Positions 17,058 through 25,882 of a stretch of DNA of 64,000 bases are shown here, piece after piece. Each line of letters begins with the position of its first letter. Position 1 is the stretch's first letter. The position numbers and the translations under genes were made by a program. Below the pieces are notes generated by a model, which had not been told where the DNA came from, did no database searches, and saw only the letters and a program-made list of their open reading frames with translations. Origin of the DNA: Flavobacterium sufflavum (lineage in GTDB: Bacteria; Bacteroidota; Bacteroidia; Flavobacteriales; Flavobacteriaceae); the NCBI RefSeq assembly GCF_004016525.1, contig NZ_SACJ01000003.1, positions 248,001 through 312,000 of the forward strand, in the 5' to 3' direction.

Positions 17058-18653
17058 ATGACACTAAACCAGTGGTTTATTTTTTTTCTCATAATTCAAG
17101 CAGTTCATTTTTTAGGAACTTGGAAATTATACAAAGCCGCTGGAAAAAAAAGCTGGGAAGCAGCAATACCTATATATAATGCTATTGTGCTGATGAAAAT
17201 TATTAAGCGTCCAACCTGGTGGACATTATTACTTTTCATTCCCATTATCAACCTCATTATGTTTCCTGTTATTTGGGTAGAAACATTAAAAAGTTTTGGA
17301 AAACGCAGTCAGTTAGACACTATTTTAGGAATTGTAACTTGCGGATTGTATATCTATTATATCAATTACACACAAAAATTAGAATACAATAAAGAAAGAA
17401 GCTTACACCCAAAAAATAAAACTGCCGATACTGTAAGCTCTTTATTATTTGCTATTATTGTTGCTACTTTAGTGCACACTTATTTTATTCAACCATATAC
17501 AATTCCAACAGCATCATTAGAAAAAACCCTATTAATAGGCGATTTTTTATTTGTAAGTAAATTTAATTATGGCGCTAGAGTTCCAATGACAACAATTGCC
17601 GCACCAATGGTTCACGACACTATACCTTTCTTTAACATTAAATCATATTTTTCTAAACCTCAACTTCCCTATTTAAGACTTCTCGGTTATCAAAAAATAA
17701 ATAATAATGATATTGTTGTTTTTAATTGGCCGACAGATACTTTGTTTAACATGTATCTTCCTGCTGATAAAAAATATTATAAACCTATTGATAAAAAAAC
17801 AAATTATGTAAAACGTTGTGTAGGAATTCCTGGCGATAGTCTGGAGATAAAAAATGGAATTGTTTTTATCAATGGAAAAGAATTGATTTTACCTGAAAGA
17901 GCAAAACCACAATACTCCTACAAAGCAGTTTATGATGGTAAAACACCAATAGATTTCGAATATTTATTAAAAGAATTAAATGCAACTGACGGAGCCTCTT
18001 TTATAAATAGCTCAAGAGATACTTTAATAATATACGCATTAACTTTTTCCGGAGCGGAAAAATTGAAAAAAGTTCCTGGAATTACTTCTGTAAGCAGAGT
18101 AATTAACAAGAGTTCTGAAGACGGAATATTTCCTGATTTTAAGGACCAAAAACCTTCTATAACAAACAATTGGTCTAATGATAATTTTGGTCCAATCTAT
18201 ATTCCTAAACAAGGTAAAACAGTAGCGCTTACACTTGAAAGCCTGCCATTTTACAAAAGAATCATTACCGATTACGAAAAAGACGACAACGGAAACAAAA
18301 ACAACCTAAAAATAACTGGAAACGAGATTAGATTGAATGGCAAAGTAGTTAACAGCTACACTTTCAAACAAAATTATTACTGGATGATGGGTGACAATCG
18401 CCATAATTCACTAGATGCACGTTATTTTGGCTATACTCCAGAAGATCATATTGTAGGAAAACCGATATTTATCTGGATGAGCTGGGATTCTAACGCAAAA
18501 GGATTAAACAAAGTACGCTGGAACAGAATTTTTACAACCGTTAATGGTAAAGGCCAACCACAATCTTATTTCAAAATTTTCTTGATCTTATTGGCAGCAT
18601 TCTTTGTAGGCGAGTATTTTTGGAAAAAAAGAAAAGAGAAAAACAATATCTAG
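17058..18653 (+). CDS. Signal peptidase I, second tandem copy
   Basis: The 531-residue paralogue starts 38 bases after the first copy. Ser153 ('PTASLEKTL') and Lys252 ('YVKRCVG') are kept, so it should be active. Box E is 'GDNRHNSLDARYFG', where the usual second Ser (DSR) is Ala. The first 190 and last 160 residues are nearly identical to the first copy, while the middle (about 195-370) diverges strongly in sequence and codon choice. This points to duplication with gene conversion at both ends, and perhaps a different substrate preference. Confidence 0.93.
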   Translation: MTLNQWFIFFLIIQAVHFLGTWKLYKAAGKKSWEAAIPIYNAIVLMKIIKRPTWWTLLLFIPIINLIMFPVIWVETLKSFGKRSQLDTILGIVTCGLYIYYINYTQKLEYNKERSLHPKNKTADTVSSLLFAIIVATLVHTYFIQPYTIPTASLEKTLLIGDFLFVSKFNYGARVPMTTIAAPMVHDTIPFFNIKSYFSKPQLPYLRLLGYQKINNNDIVVFNWPTDTLFNMYLPADKKYYKPIDKKTNYVKRCVGIPGDSLEIKNGIVFINGKELILPERAKPQYSYKAVYDGKTPIDFEYLLKELNATDGASFINSSRDTLIIYALTFSGAEKLKKVPGITSVSRVINKSSEDGIFPDFKDQKPSITNNWSNDNFGPIYIPKQGKTVALTLESLPFYKRIITDYEKDDNGNKNNLKITGNEIRLNGKVVNSYTFKQNYYWMMGDNRHNSLDARYFGYTPEDHIVGKPIFIWMSWDSNAKGLNKVRWNRIFTTVNGKGQPQSYFKIFLILLAAFFVGEYFWKKRKEKNNI

Positions 18654-18661
18654 TCTAAAGT

Positions 18662-18707
18662 TTTAGGTTTGAAATTGGGTCAGTAAAATCTCAATTTCAG
18701 ACCTAAA
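18662..18707 (+). terminator. Imperfect hairpin after the signal peptidases
   Basis: TTTAGGT (18662-18668) pairs with ACCTAAA (18701-18707), and the stem extends through TGAAATTG / CAATTTCA. There is no good T-run after it, so it may be a processing or stability element and not a terminator. Confidence 0.45.
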
Positions 18708-18726
18708 CTATATAATAAATTAACAA

Positions 18727-19347
18727 ATGAAAACCTTATTACATCCATCTTATTTCCCATCGATTAGTCATTTTGTTGCCATAATGCAATCAGAAAGTAT
18801 TATATTTGAAATGGAAGATAATTTTCAAAAACAGACTAACAGAAACCGTACTTATATTTATAGTCCAAATGGGATCCAGCTATTAAATATCCCTATAAAG
18901 CATTCGAAAACGAGCCATCAAAAAACAAAAGATATTCAGATAGAAAACGATTTTGACTGGCAAAAACAGCATTTTAAATCTCTGGAAGCCGCTTACAGAA
19001 GCTCTCCTTTCTTTGAATTCTTCGAAGATGACTTCATACCTTTTTTCGAAAAAAAGCATACTTTTCTAATGGATTTGAATTTTGAAGCATTCAACATCAT
19101 CTCAAAATGCATGCGTACCAAATTCAATTTCGAAACCACAACAGAATATTTTCATGAAGTAAATTCAAATGAAATTCAAGATTATCGTTTTTTGGTAAAC
19201 GGAAAAAAAGACACTTCTGTATTTGAGCCTTACACCCAGGTTTTTGATGACAAATACGGTTTTATCAACAACTTAAGTATTCTTGATTTACTTTTTAACG
19301 AAGGTAAATTTACTGTTGATTACCTAAAATCACAGCAATTAGAATAG
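18727..19347 (+). CDS. WbqC-like family protein
   Basis: The 206-residue protein fits the WbqC family: 'LLHPSYFPSISHFVAIMQSESIIFEMEDNFQKQTNRNRTYI' at the start, then 'LLNIPIKHSKTSHQKTKDIQI' and 'WQKQHFKSLEAAYRSSPFFEFF'. The family is found with surface polysaccharide genes, but its biochemical role is not established. It is the last gene of the parA-to-wbqC run, and faces the minus-strand mutL operon. Confidence 0.88.
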   Translation: MKTLLHPSYFPSISHFVAIMQSESIIFEMEDNFQKQTNRNRTYIYSPNGIQLLNIPIKHSKTSHQKTKDIQIENDFDWQKQHFKSLEAAYRSSPFFEFFEDDFIPFFEKKHTFLMDLNFEAFNIISKCMRTKFNFETTTEYFHEVNSNEIQDYRFLVNGKKDTSVFEPYTQVFDDKYGFINNLSILDLLFNEGKFTVDYLKSQQLE

Positions 19348-19407
19348 TATTATTTAGGGATTTGGAATTTTATCCTGAAACTTCGGGATTGGAATTTATC
19401 CTAAGAT

Positions 19408-20454
19408 TTATTCAAATGAAAGTTTTGCCATAATTGGGTAATGGTCAGAATTATCAAATTCAGGGAAAGTTTCAAAGCTTTTCACCTTCATTTGTCTATC
19501 GGCAAAAATGTAATCTATTCGGGCTGGATAATATTTAAATCGATAAGTTTGCCCAAAACCTTTTCCAGCTTCTTCAAAACTGTCTTTTAAACTTCCCTTG
19601 ATAATGCGATACACATAGGAGAAAGCACTATTATTCATGTCTCCACAAATAATAACAGGATACTCACATTCTCTTAAATTATCCCTTAAAATCTCTGCCT
19701 GCTGTTGTTGTTGCTTGAAAGCCTTACTGATTCTATAAAACAACATTTGCGATTTTTCTTTGTTAATCACATCAATATTCTCCGAAATTTCATTAACATC
19801 CGGTGAAATCTTGATGGATTGCAAATGCATATTATACACTCTGATAACATCTTTTCCTCTCTTTATATCAGCATACACCACGTTGTTATTCGAATTGGGA
19901 AACGAAATTTTACCCTGTTCAATAATTGGAAATTTAGAAAAAATGGCTTGCCCGGTTTTTATCTGATTACCTTCCATAAAAATAGCCCGGTGCGGATATA
20001 CTTTTAGGTCAACATGAGCCGAATTAGAATATTCCTGAATACATAGAATATCCGGATTTTTATCATTGATGAATTCCAAAATGGTTTCAGGAATATCCAG
20101 CTTATTTTGCCATTTAAACAAATTAAACAGTCGGACATTGTAACTCATCACCACAAAATCTTTATCGCTTTGAGGATATTCTTTAGTCGAAAATTTATAA
20201 AACTTATTGATAAAAGTAATCCCTATCAAAAGCACTAAACCGGACATCATCATTCTTTTTTTCAATTGTACGGCCCAGTACACAAAAAAAAGACTGTTAA
20301 ATACGAAAAACACAGGCATAAAAAGAGTTAGCACCGATAAAAGAGGAAAAGTTTTCGGTGCCAAAAAAGGCAAAATATAAGCGATAAAAGTAATGACTAT
20401 CAGAAAGATATTTAAAGAAAACATCCCTCTATTGAACCACGAAAGGTTTTTCAT
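19408..20454 (-). CDS. Membrane-anchored endonuclease/exonuclease/phosphatase family protein
   Basis: The 348-residue protein starts with three hydrophobic helices (residues 10-35, 38-62, 68-88). An EEP fold follows with 'NPDILCIQEYS' (metal-binding Glu), 'YNMHLQSI', 'ICGDMNNSAFS', 'ARIDYIFAD' and the catalytic 'SDHYPIMAKL'. Enzymes of this fold cut DNA, phosphoinositides or sphingomyelin. The membrane anchor suggests an extracytoplasmic phosphodiesterase, but the substrate cannot be read. It is the last gene of the mutL-rhomboid operon. Confidence 0.88.
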   Translation of the reverse strand: MKNLSWFNRGMFSLNIFLIVITFIAYILPFLAPKTFPLLSVLTLFMPVFFVFNSLFFVYWAVQLKKRMMMSGLVLLIGITFINKFYKFSTKEYPQSDKDFVVMSYNVRLFNLFKWQNKLDIPETILEFINDKNPDILCIQEYSNSAHVDLKVYPHRAIFMEGNQIKTGQAIFSKFPIIEQGKISFPNSNNNVVYADIKRGKDVIRVYNMHLQSIKISPDVNEISENIDVINKEKSQMLFYRISKAFKQQQQQAEILRDNLRECEYPVIICGDMNNSAFSYVYRIIKGSLKDSFEEAGKGFGQTYRFKYYPARIDYIFADRQMKVKSFETFPEFDNSDHYPIMAKLSFE

Positions 20455-20507
20455 TTTTTTAAATTTAATGCTTAAAGTCTGTATAAAAATAAAGAAATTT
20501 CAAGCAA

Positions 20508-21371
20508 TTATTTCCCTGATTTGAATAAAAAATCTTTCTCTTCTTTTGTTAAGCTATCATAACCCGATTGACTGATTTTATCTAAAATCTCATCGATTTG
20601 TTGCTGTACCTTATCTTTTGTTACAATTCTGGAAGCTCTTTTTTCTACTGGCTTAGAATAATTTTTATGTACTTTTTTAAAAGGAGTCGATGGCGATTTC
20701 CTGAAACTATTAGCAAAAAGATCAATAATCCTGGTAATCACAACGCTAATATCACTGCCATTCTGCAAGGCTTTTATATACACGAATCCAAAGAAAGCAC
20801 CTGCCAAATGCGAAATATGCCCACCCATATTCTCCGTACGAAACTGCATTAAATCAAGTATCAGAATTACAGCAGTTATGTGCCACAACTTCACATTCCC
20901 TATCAACAACAAACGCACTTGCATTAAAGGCTGATAAGTGGTAACTGCAACCAATATTGCCATGATTGCTGCCGAAGCTCCCACAATAGCCGTACTGATA
21001 TTCATAAAATAATAGCTGGCAACAAAAACAATACCCGCAAAAACAGCACTCAAAACATACAATCCTAAAAACTGTTTTTGGGTAAAAAAGGTTAAAAACA
21101 ATTGACTCGCAAAATTTAAAACCATCATATTAAAAGCCAAATGCCAAAATCCTTCGTGAAAAAAAGCATAGGTTAAAAACGTCCATGGCTTAAATATAAA
21201 ATCTGCTGGATTTGTGGACAGCGCAACCCATGAAGGATAAGAAAACGAACCCGTTTGAAAACCATAGAAAAAAATCAATGATATTAAAAAACAAGCCACA
21301 TTCCAATAGATCAATCTATGAGCCACTCCCCCTAGTTTGTATTGCAATTTTAAGTCGTCTAGAATATTCAT
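20508..21371 (-). CDS. Rhomboid intramembrane serine protease (second of pair)
   Basis: The 287-residue protein has six membrane segments. The Ser motif is 'VGASAAIMAI' and the His motif 'GHISHLAGAFFGF', both needed for catalysis. The 'GASAA' variant (second Gly of GASG replaced by Ala) is unusual but keeps the Ser. A basic C-terminal tail of about 80 residues ('KSPSTPFKKVHKNYSKP' and 'DKVQQQIDEILDKISQSGYDSLTKEEKDFL') is cytosolic, resembling the DUF6576 tail of this group. It cleaves membrane proteins; substrates are unknown. Confidence 0.9.
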   Translation of the reverse strand: MNILDDLKLQYKLGGVAHRLIYWNVACFLISLIFFYGFQTGSFSYPSWVALSTNPADFIFKPWTFLTYAFFHEGFWHLAFNMMVLNFASQLFLTFFTQKQFLGLYVLSAVFAGIVFVASYYFMNISTAIVGASAAIMAILVAVTTYQPLMQVRLLLIGNVKLWHITAVILILDLMQFRTENMGGHISHLAGAFFGFVYIKALQNGSDISVVITRIIDLFANSFRKSPSTPFKKVHKNYSKPVEKRASRIVTKDKVQQQIDEILDKISQSGYDSLTKEEKDFLFKSGK

Positions 21372-21404
21372 TTATTCGTCATTATAAGATTTATTCTTTT
21401 TTTA

Positions 21405-22154
21405 TTAATTCCAACGGTTATCATTAAACTGATTTTTCTTCCAATACCACATAATCAGAAAACCAAATAAAGCACCACCAATATGTGCATAATGTGCTAT
21501 TCCGGAATCAATACCCATCAACGAATTACCAAAAATACCAAAGAACCCATCAAAAAGAAGCATATATACCGGAACAAAATATTTAGCTTTTACAGGTACA
21601 GGAATAAACATAATTCCCAACTCTGCATTAGGAAACATAAATGCAAAAGCAACTAACAAACCATAAATTGCACCCGAAGCACCTACGACAGTTCCAAAAT
21701 AAGCTTCTATAAATCTTTTAAATTCAATCCCATTCAATATTGGTGCAAGTTCACTATTTCCTTTCCCATTTAAGACAGATATAATTTCCTCTTTTGAAAA
21801 ACCCTGATTCATCAAAACATTTAATCCATCTTGAAAAAAATAATAGTTTACTGCAGTATTTATCAATACAGCCCCTAATCCACAGGAAATATAAAAAAAT
21901 AAAAATTTCTTTTCACCCCAAAAGTGCTCTAATGTTGATCCAAAAGAATAGAGTGCAAACATATTAAAAGCAATATGGGCAAATCCCCCATGCATGAACA
22001 TATGCGTTAAGGGTTGCCAAAAATGAAAATTTGAGTTTTCTGGAAAATACATGGCCAACATTTGATAAGCTGGATCTCCAACTACCAATGTTCCCACAAA
22101 AAAAAGAATATTAATTATTATTAATTGTTTGACAATTGGAGTTATATTCATCAT
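21405..22154 (-). CDS. Rhomboid intramembrane serine protease (first of pair)
   Basis: The 249-residue protein has a standard rhomboid core: 'PLTHMFMHGGFAHIAFNMFALYSFGSTLEHFWG', Ser motif 'VGASGAIYGLLVAF' and His motif 'YAHIGGALFGFLIMW'. It has an insertion of about 40 residues between the early helices and the Ser motif. Its ATG overlaps the mutL stop by 4 bases. Another rhomboid follows 33 bases downstream, so the two are produced together. Confidence 0.93.
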   Translation of the reverse strand: MMNITPIVKQLIIINILFFVGTLVVGDPAYQMLAMYFPENSNFHFWQPLTHMFMHGGFAHIAFNMFALYSFGSTLEHFWGEKKFLFFYISCGLGAVLINTAVNYYFFQDGLNVLMNQGFSKEEIISVLNGKGNSELAPILNGIEFKRFIEAYFGTVVGASGAIYGLLVAFAFMFPNAELGIMFIPVPVKAKYFVPVYMLLFDGFFGIFGNSLMGIDSGIAHYAHIGGALFGFLIMWYWKKNQFNDNRWN

Positions 22155-24037
22155 ACTGCAAATTTTTTATCTATATCTTCCACACGCATCGTGATGAAAG
22201 TTGGTTTTTGAAAAGGAGACACATTTGGATCTTTGCAGGCAAAAAGTCCGTTTACTAGATTCTCCTGTTCTTTTATTGTTAAACTCGTTCCTGTTTTCAC
22301 AGCCAGACTCTTCGCCATCGATTTGGCAATGGTATCATTTTGACTAAAACTATTCTCCGGGATTCCTTCCTGCAAATCACCCAATAATTGTTCTAATACC
22401 ATCGAAATTTCACTTTCGGTCACATTAACCGGAATTCCTGAAATCACCACATGATCATCATTGGTATCTTCAAAAACAAATCCTGTATTGACAAGAGAAA
22501 GCTTCAATTCGTCAATTAATTCCATTTCGCTTGACGAAAAATACAAATTCAACGGAAACAACAACTGCTGGCTCGATGCCTGATGTACCGTCATATTAGT
22601 CAAGAATTGTTCGTACAAAACCCGCTGGTGCGCGCGTTGCTGATCCACAATTACCATTCCAGACTTGATAGGAGAAACAATATATTTTTTATGAATTTGA
22701 TATACGTTCTGAACCGCATGTTCTACTTCTTCGTCATTAAATAACGACCCAGTCACTTCTTCGCTTTCAAATGAAAATTCGGTGCTCTCAGTCGTAAAAT
22801 CAGCTTCTTGTTTTAAACCAACGTACAAACTCTCCCAACTGGCTGTTGAAGCGGGTTTCTTGTAGCCCGAGCCAGAACCGGAACTAGAGCCAGAACCAGA
22901 ATTGGCATAATGCTTATTAACTTTATCATCCGAAAACGGATTGAAAGTACTATCCACTTGAATGGTAGGCATAGCCCCTTCCAAATCTTTATAATGATAA
23001 GGCGTATCCAAATTAGCATCTCTTTCGAAATCCAAAACAGGCGCCACATTAAACTGTCCCAAACTGTGTTTTATTGAAGCTCTTAAAATAGCATACAACG
23101 CACTTTCGTCATCAAACTTGATTTCGGTTTTGGTAGGGTGGATATTGATATCGATAGAATTTGGCGGAACCGATAAATACAGGAAATAACTCGGTTGTGC
23201 TCCGTCTTTTAAAATTCCGTCGTAGGCAGCCATCACCGCATGATGCAAATAACCACTTTTTATAAATCGGTCATTGACAAAGAAAAACTGCTCTCCTCTG
23301 TTTTTTTTAGCAAATTCAGGTTTGCTGACAAATCCTTCAACGGTAACAATTTCAGTATCTTCCTGAACAGGAACTAATTTCTCGTTAGTTTTCCCCGAAA
23401 AAACATTCACTACACGTTGCCTTGACGTAGAAATGGGCAAATTATACATTTCGCTGCCATTGTGGTAAAAAGTAAAATGGATATTGGGGTGAGCCAAAGC
23501 CACGCGCTGAAATTCATCAATAATATGACGATATTCTACGGTATCTGACTTTAAGAAATTACGTCGGGCAGGAATATTAAAAAACAAATTTTTAACGGCA
23601 AACGAAGTCCCTTTAGGCAACACAGCCGATTCCTGGGAAACAAATTTACTTCCTTCAATAACAATTTGTGTTCCTAATTCTTCTTGATCCTGCTTGGTTT
23701 TCATTTCCACATGAGCAATCGCCGCAATAGAAGCCAAAGCCTCACCACGGAAACCTTTTGTATGCAAACTAAACAAATCTTCAGCATGACGAATTTTGGA
23801 AGTAGCATGACGCTCAAAACACAAACGTGCATCGGTAACATTCATCCCCTTTCCATTGTCAATAACCTGAACCAATGATTTTCCGGCATCTTTTATAATC
23901 AACTTGATATCCGTTGCATTAGCATCTACTGCATTTTCAAGCAATTCTTTAACAACCGAAGCCGGTCTTTGAACCACCTCGCCCGCAGCAATTTGATTAG
24001 CAACATGATCAGGAAGTAATTGGATTATACTCGACAT
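22151..24037 (-). CDS. mutL: DNA mismatch repair protein MutL
   Basis: The 628-residue protein couples MutS to strand removal. The N-terminal GHKL ATPase has 'IAAGEVVQRPASVVKELLENAVDA', 'DNGKGM' and 'HATSKI...TKGFRGEALASI'. A Gly/Ser-rich linker follows near residue 385, and then the C-terminal dimer domain. The endonuclease motif DQHA(x2)E(x4)E reads 'DQQRAHQRVLYE', and the CPHGRP zinc motif is replaced by 'VSPFQKPT', so nuclease activity is doubtful. A -7 element TAAATTTG lies 39 bases upstream. Confidence 0.96.
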   Translation of the reverse strand: MSSIIQLLPDHVANQIAAGEVVQRPASVVKELLENAVDANATDIKLIIKDAGKSLVQVIDNGKGMNVTDARLCFERHATSKIRHAEDLFSLHTKGFRGEALASIAAIAHVEMKTKQDQEELGTQIVIEGSKFVSQESAVLPKGTSFAVKNLFFNIPARRNFLKSDTVEYRHIIDEFQRVALAHPNIHFTFYHNGSEMYNLPISTSRQRVVNVFSGKTNEKLVPVQEDTEIVTVEGFVSKPEFAKKNRGEQFFFVNDRFIKSGYLHHAVMAAYDGILKDGAQPSYFLYLSVPPNSIDINIHPTKTEIKFDDESALYAILRASIKHSLGQFNVAPVLDFERDANLDTPYHYKDLEGAMPTIQVDSTFNPFSDDKVNKHYANSGSGSSSGSGSGYKKPASTASWESLYVGLKQEADFTTESTEFSFESEEVTGSLFNDEEVEHAVQNVYQIHKKYIVSPIKSGMVIVDQQRAHQRVLYEQFLTNMTVHQASSQQLLFPLNLYFSSSEMELIDELKLSLVNTGFVFEDTNDDHVVISGIPVNVTESEISMVLEQLLGDLQEGIPENSFSQNDTIAKSMAKSLAVKTGTSLTIKEQENLVNGLFACKDPNVSPFQKPTFITMRVEDIDKKFAV

Positions 24038-24075
24038 TAAAAAAAATTAAGTTATAGTTTAAAAACAAAGCTGCA

Positions 24076-24083
24076 CAAATTTA
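24076..24083 (-). promoter_or_regulatory. -7 element for mutL
   Basis: The minus strand reads TAAATTTG, an exact TANNTTTG match, in the gap between mutL and ribH. No TTG is at the usual distance. Confidence 0.4.
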
Positions 24084-24133
24084 ACAAATTTCCATGGGGT
24101 TTTATTGCTTTAATAATCATAAATAAAACAAAA

Positions 24134-24168
24134 AAACCTATACCATTTGGCTAGAATAGTATAGGTTT
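24134..24168 (-). terminator. Terminator of ribH
   Basis: AAACCTATAC (24134-24143) pairs with GTATAGGTTT (24159-24168). On the minus strand the hairpin is followed by a T-rich run. It separates ribH from mutL. Confidence 0.8.
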
Positions 24169-24187
24169 CATTCTGAATTATTTAGTT

Positions 24188-24763
24188 TTATTCTTTTAAT
24201 TCCAAAGGTGTCCCTTCTCCTAACTGAACTGCTCCTGAAGTCAACAAATTCTGATTTGCATAATCATGAGCCAAGGAAGCCTGCTGACGAATGTAAGCCA
24301 TTTTTATAGCCGCAATAGCTGCTTCAGTCCCTTTATTTCCGTGAATCCCTCCGCTTCTATCAATAGATTGTTGCATGGTATTATCGGTCAAAACACAAAA
24401 AATTACCGGAATATCTGTTTGCACATTCAGGTCTTTGATTCCTTGCGTTACCCCTTCGCAAACAAAATCAAAGTGTTTAGTTTGTCCCTGAATTACACAG
24501 CCTATCGCAATTACAGCATCCACTTTTTGAGTCTGCAACATTTTTTTCGCTCCATAAATCAACTCAAAACTTCCCGGAACATTCCATCGGATAATATTTT
24601 CTGCCGGAACTTCATTATCTAAAAGAGCATCTTCAGCTCCTTTATACAAGCCTTCTGTTATATTTTCGTTCCATTCAGAAACCACAATTCCAAAACGAAA
24701 ATCTTTCGCACTAGGAAGTGCGTTTTTATCATAAGCGGATAAATTTTTATTAATCGTTGCCAT
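24188..24763 (-). CDS. ribH: 6,7-dimethyl-8-ribityllumazine synthase
   Basis: The 191-residue enzyme makes the direct precursor of riboflavin. Motifs are 'FGIVVSEWNENITEGL', 'VPGSFELIYGAKKM', 'IAIGCVIQGQTKHFDFVCEGV' (with the catalytic His near residue 99) and 'PVIFCVLTDNTMQQSIDRSGG'. An extra C-terminal stretch ('YANQNLLTSGAVQLGEGTPLELKE' in pieces) makes it longer than the usual 155-160. It stands between two hairpins and looks monocistronic. Confidence 0.96.
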   Translation of the reverse strand: MATINKNLSAYDKNALPSAKDFRFGIVVSEWNENITEGLYKGAEDALLDNEVPAENIIRWNVPGSFELIYGAKKMLQTQKVDAVIAIGCVIQGQTKHFDFVCEGVTQGIKDLNVQTDIPVIFCVLTDNTMQQSIDRSGGIHGNKGTEAAIAAIKMAYIRQQASLAHDYANQNLLTSGAVQLGEGTPLELKE

Positions 24764-24802
24764 ATCAAATTTAATTTTAGACTTTCAATTTATAAATAAA
24801 AA

Positions 24803-24841
24803 TTGGTGATTACAAGTCTTTTTAATCCCTGCAATCACCAA
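24803..24841 (-). terminator. Terminator of the TPR gene
   Basis: TTGGTGATT (24803-24811) pairs with AATCACCAA (24833-24841), with an A-rich plus-strand flank that reads as T-rich on the minus strand. Confidence 0.65.
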
Positions 24842-24862
24842 TATTTTAAATGCTGTTTTTTA

Positions 24863-25639
24863 TTACTGAGATAAACCGATTAAAGCATCAACTGAAGCAG
24901 CTTCAGGTGAATTCTCATAGTTATCTTTAATATCTATAAAATATTTCACAGCGTCTTCTTTGTTTCCTAATTCTAAAGCTGTTTTTCCTGCTTTCAACAA
25001 GAAACGAGGTGTTGTAAAATCATTTTTATTTGACTCAGCAGCTTTTACATAATTCTCTAAAGCTTCTTTTGGCTGATTTTTCTCAGCATAAGCATCTCCA
25101 ATAGCACCTTTTGCCATTGCGCTCAAAATAACATCTTCCGATTTGAATTTGCTTAAATAATCAATCGCTTCAGCGTACTTTCCTGTATTCAAATAGGCAA
25201 TACCTGCATAATAATTAGCTAAATTTCCTGCTGAAGTCCCTGAATATTCATCAGCAATTTTAACGAATCCAAATTTACCTTCTGAACCATTCAATGCTAA
25301 TTTATACAATGAATCGCTGGCAACTCCATTACTGGCTTGTTGGAAATTTTGTTGGGCAACAAACATTTCACTGGCAGCTTCTTCTTCTTTTGGTTCAGCA
25401 ATAAACTTTTGAAAAACTACATATCCTACTGTAAACAAAGCCACAGCTGCTACTACACCAATAATGATTTTTTGGTTTTTAGCAACCCAGTCTTCCGTTT
25501 TTGATGCAGTTTCATCTAATTTAGAAAAAACCTCAGCCGTTGTACTGTTTTTTTCGTCAATTACTACTTGTTCTTCTACTGCCTCTTTTACTTCTTTCTC
25601 TTTTGGTGCTTTATATCCTCTTTTATTGTACGTAGCCAT
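24863..25639 (-). CDS. Membrane-anchored TPR protein (YfgM-like)
   Basis: The 258-residue protein has a basic, cytosolic N-terminus (1-58), one membrane span ('IIIGVVAAVALFTVGYVVF', about 59-78) and an extracytoplasmic region of TPR units, such as 'NLANYYAGIAYLNTGKYAEAIDYLSKF' and 'AMAKGAIGDAYAEKNQPKEALENYVKA'. The layout is like YfgM, a chaperone partner of the Sec translocon. It is a single gene ending at a hairpin, with TATTTTTG as a possible -7 at 25662-25669 (minus strand). Confidence 0.86.
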   Translation of the reverse strand: MATYNKRGYKAPKEKEVKEAVEEQVVIDEKNSTTAEVFSKLDETASKTEDWVAKNQKIIIGVVAAVALFTVGYVVFQKFIAEPKEEEAASEMFVAQQNFQQASNGVASDSLYKLALNGSEGKFGFVKIADEYSGTSAGNLANYYAGIAYLNTGKYAEAIDYLSKFKSEDVILSAMAKGAIGDAYAEKNQPKEALENYVKAAESNKNDFTTPRFLLKAGKTALELGNKEDAVKYFIDIKDNYENSPEAASVDALIGLSQ

Positions 25640-25882
25640 TTAAAAATAATTTAGTGAACCGCAAAAATAAAATTTTTATTCAAACCCACACATAAAAACT
25701 CATATTTTATATCTAAATCCAAAATATTTTTATTTTAACGAACAAACTCCAAATTCAGTCGGATTTTTTTTAGCACAGAAAACATCCAAAAGCCTTTTAT
25801 ATCGATATTTTTCAATAATTTGCAGCCTCTTTTAAAAGTCCAGGCAAAAACAGCAAACACCTCAATATCAGCAGCGCTTAAA

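Noticed and set aside
24266..24622. 118-residue plus-strand frame inside ribH
   Set aside because: It is antisense to a well-supported gene and has no domain features.
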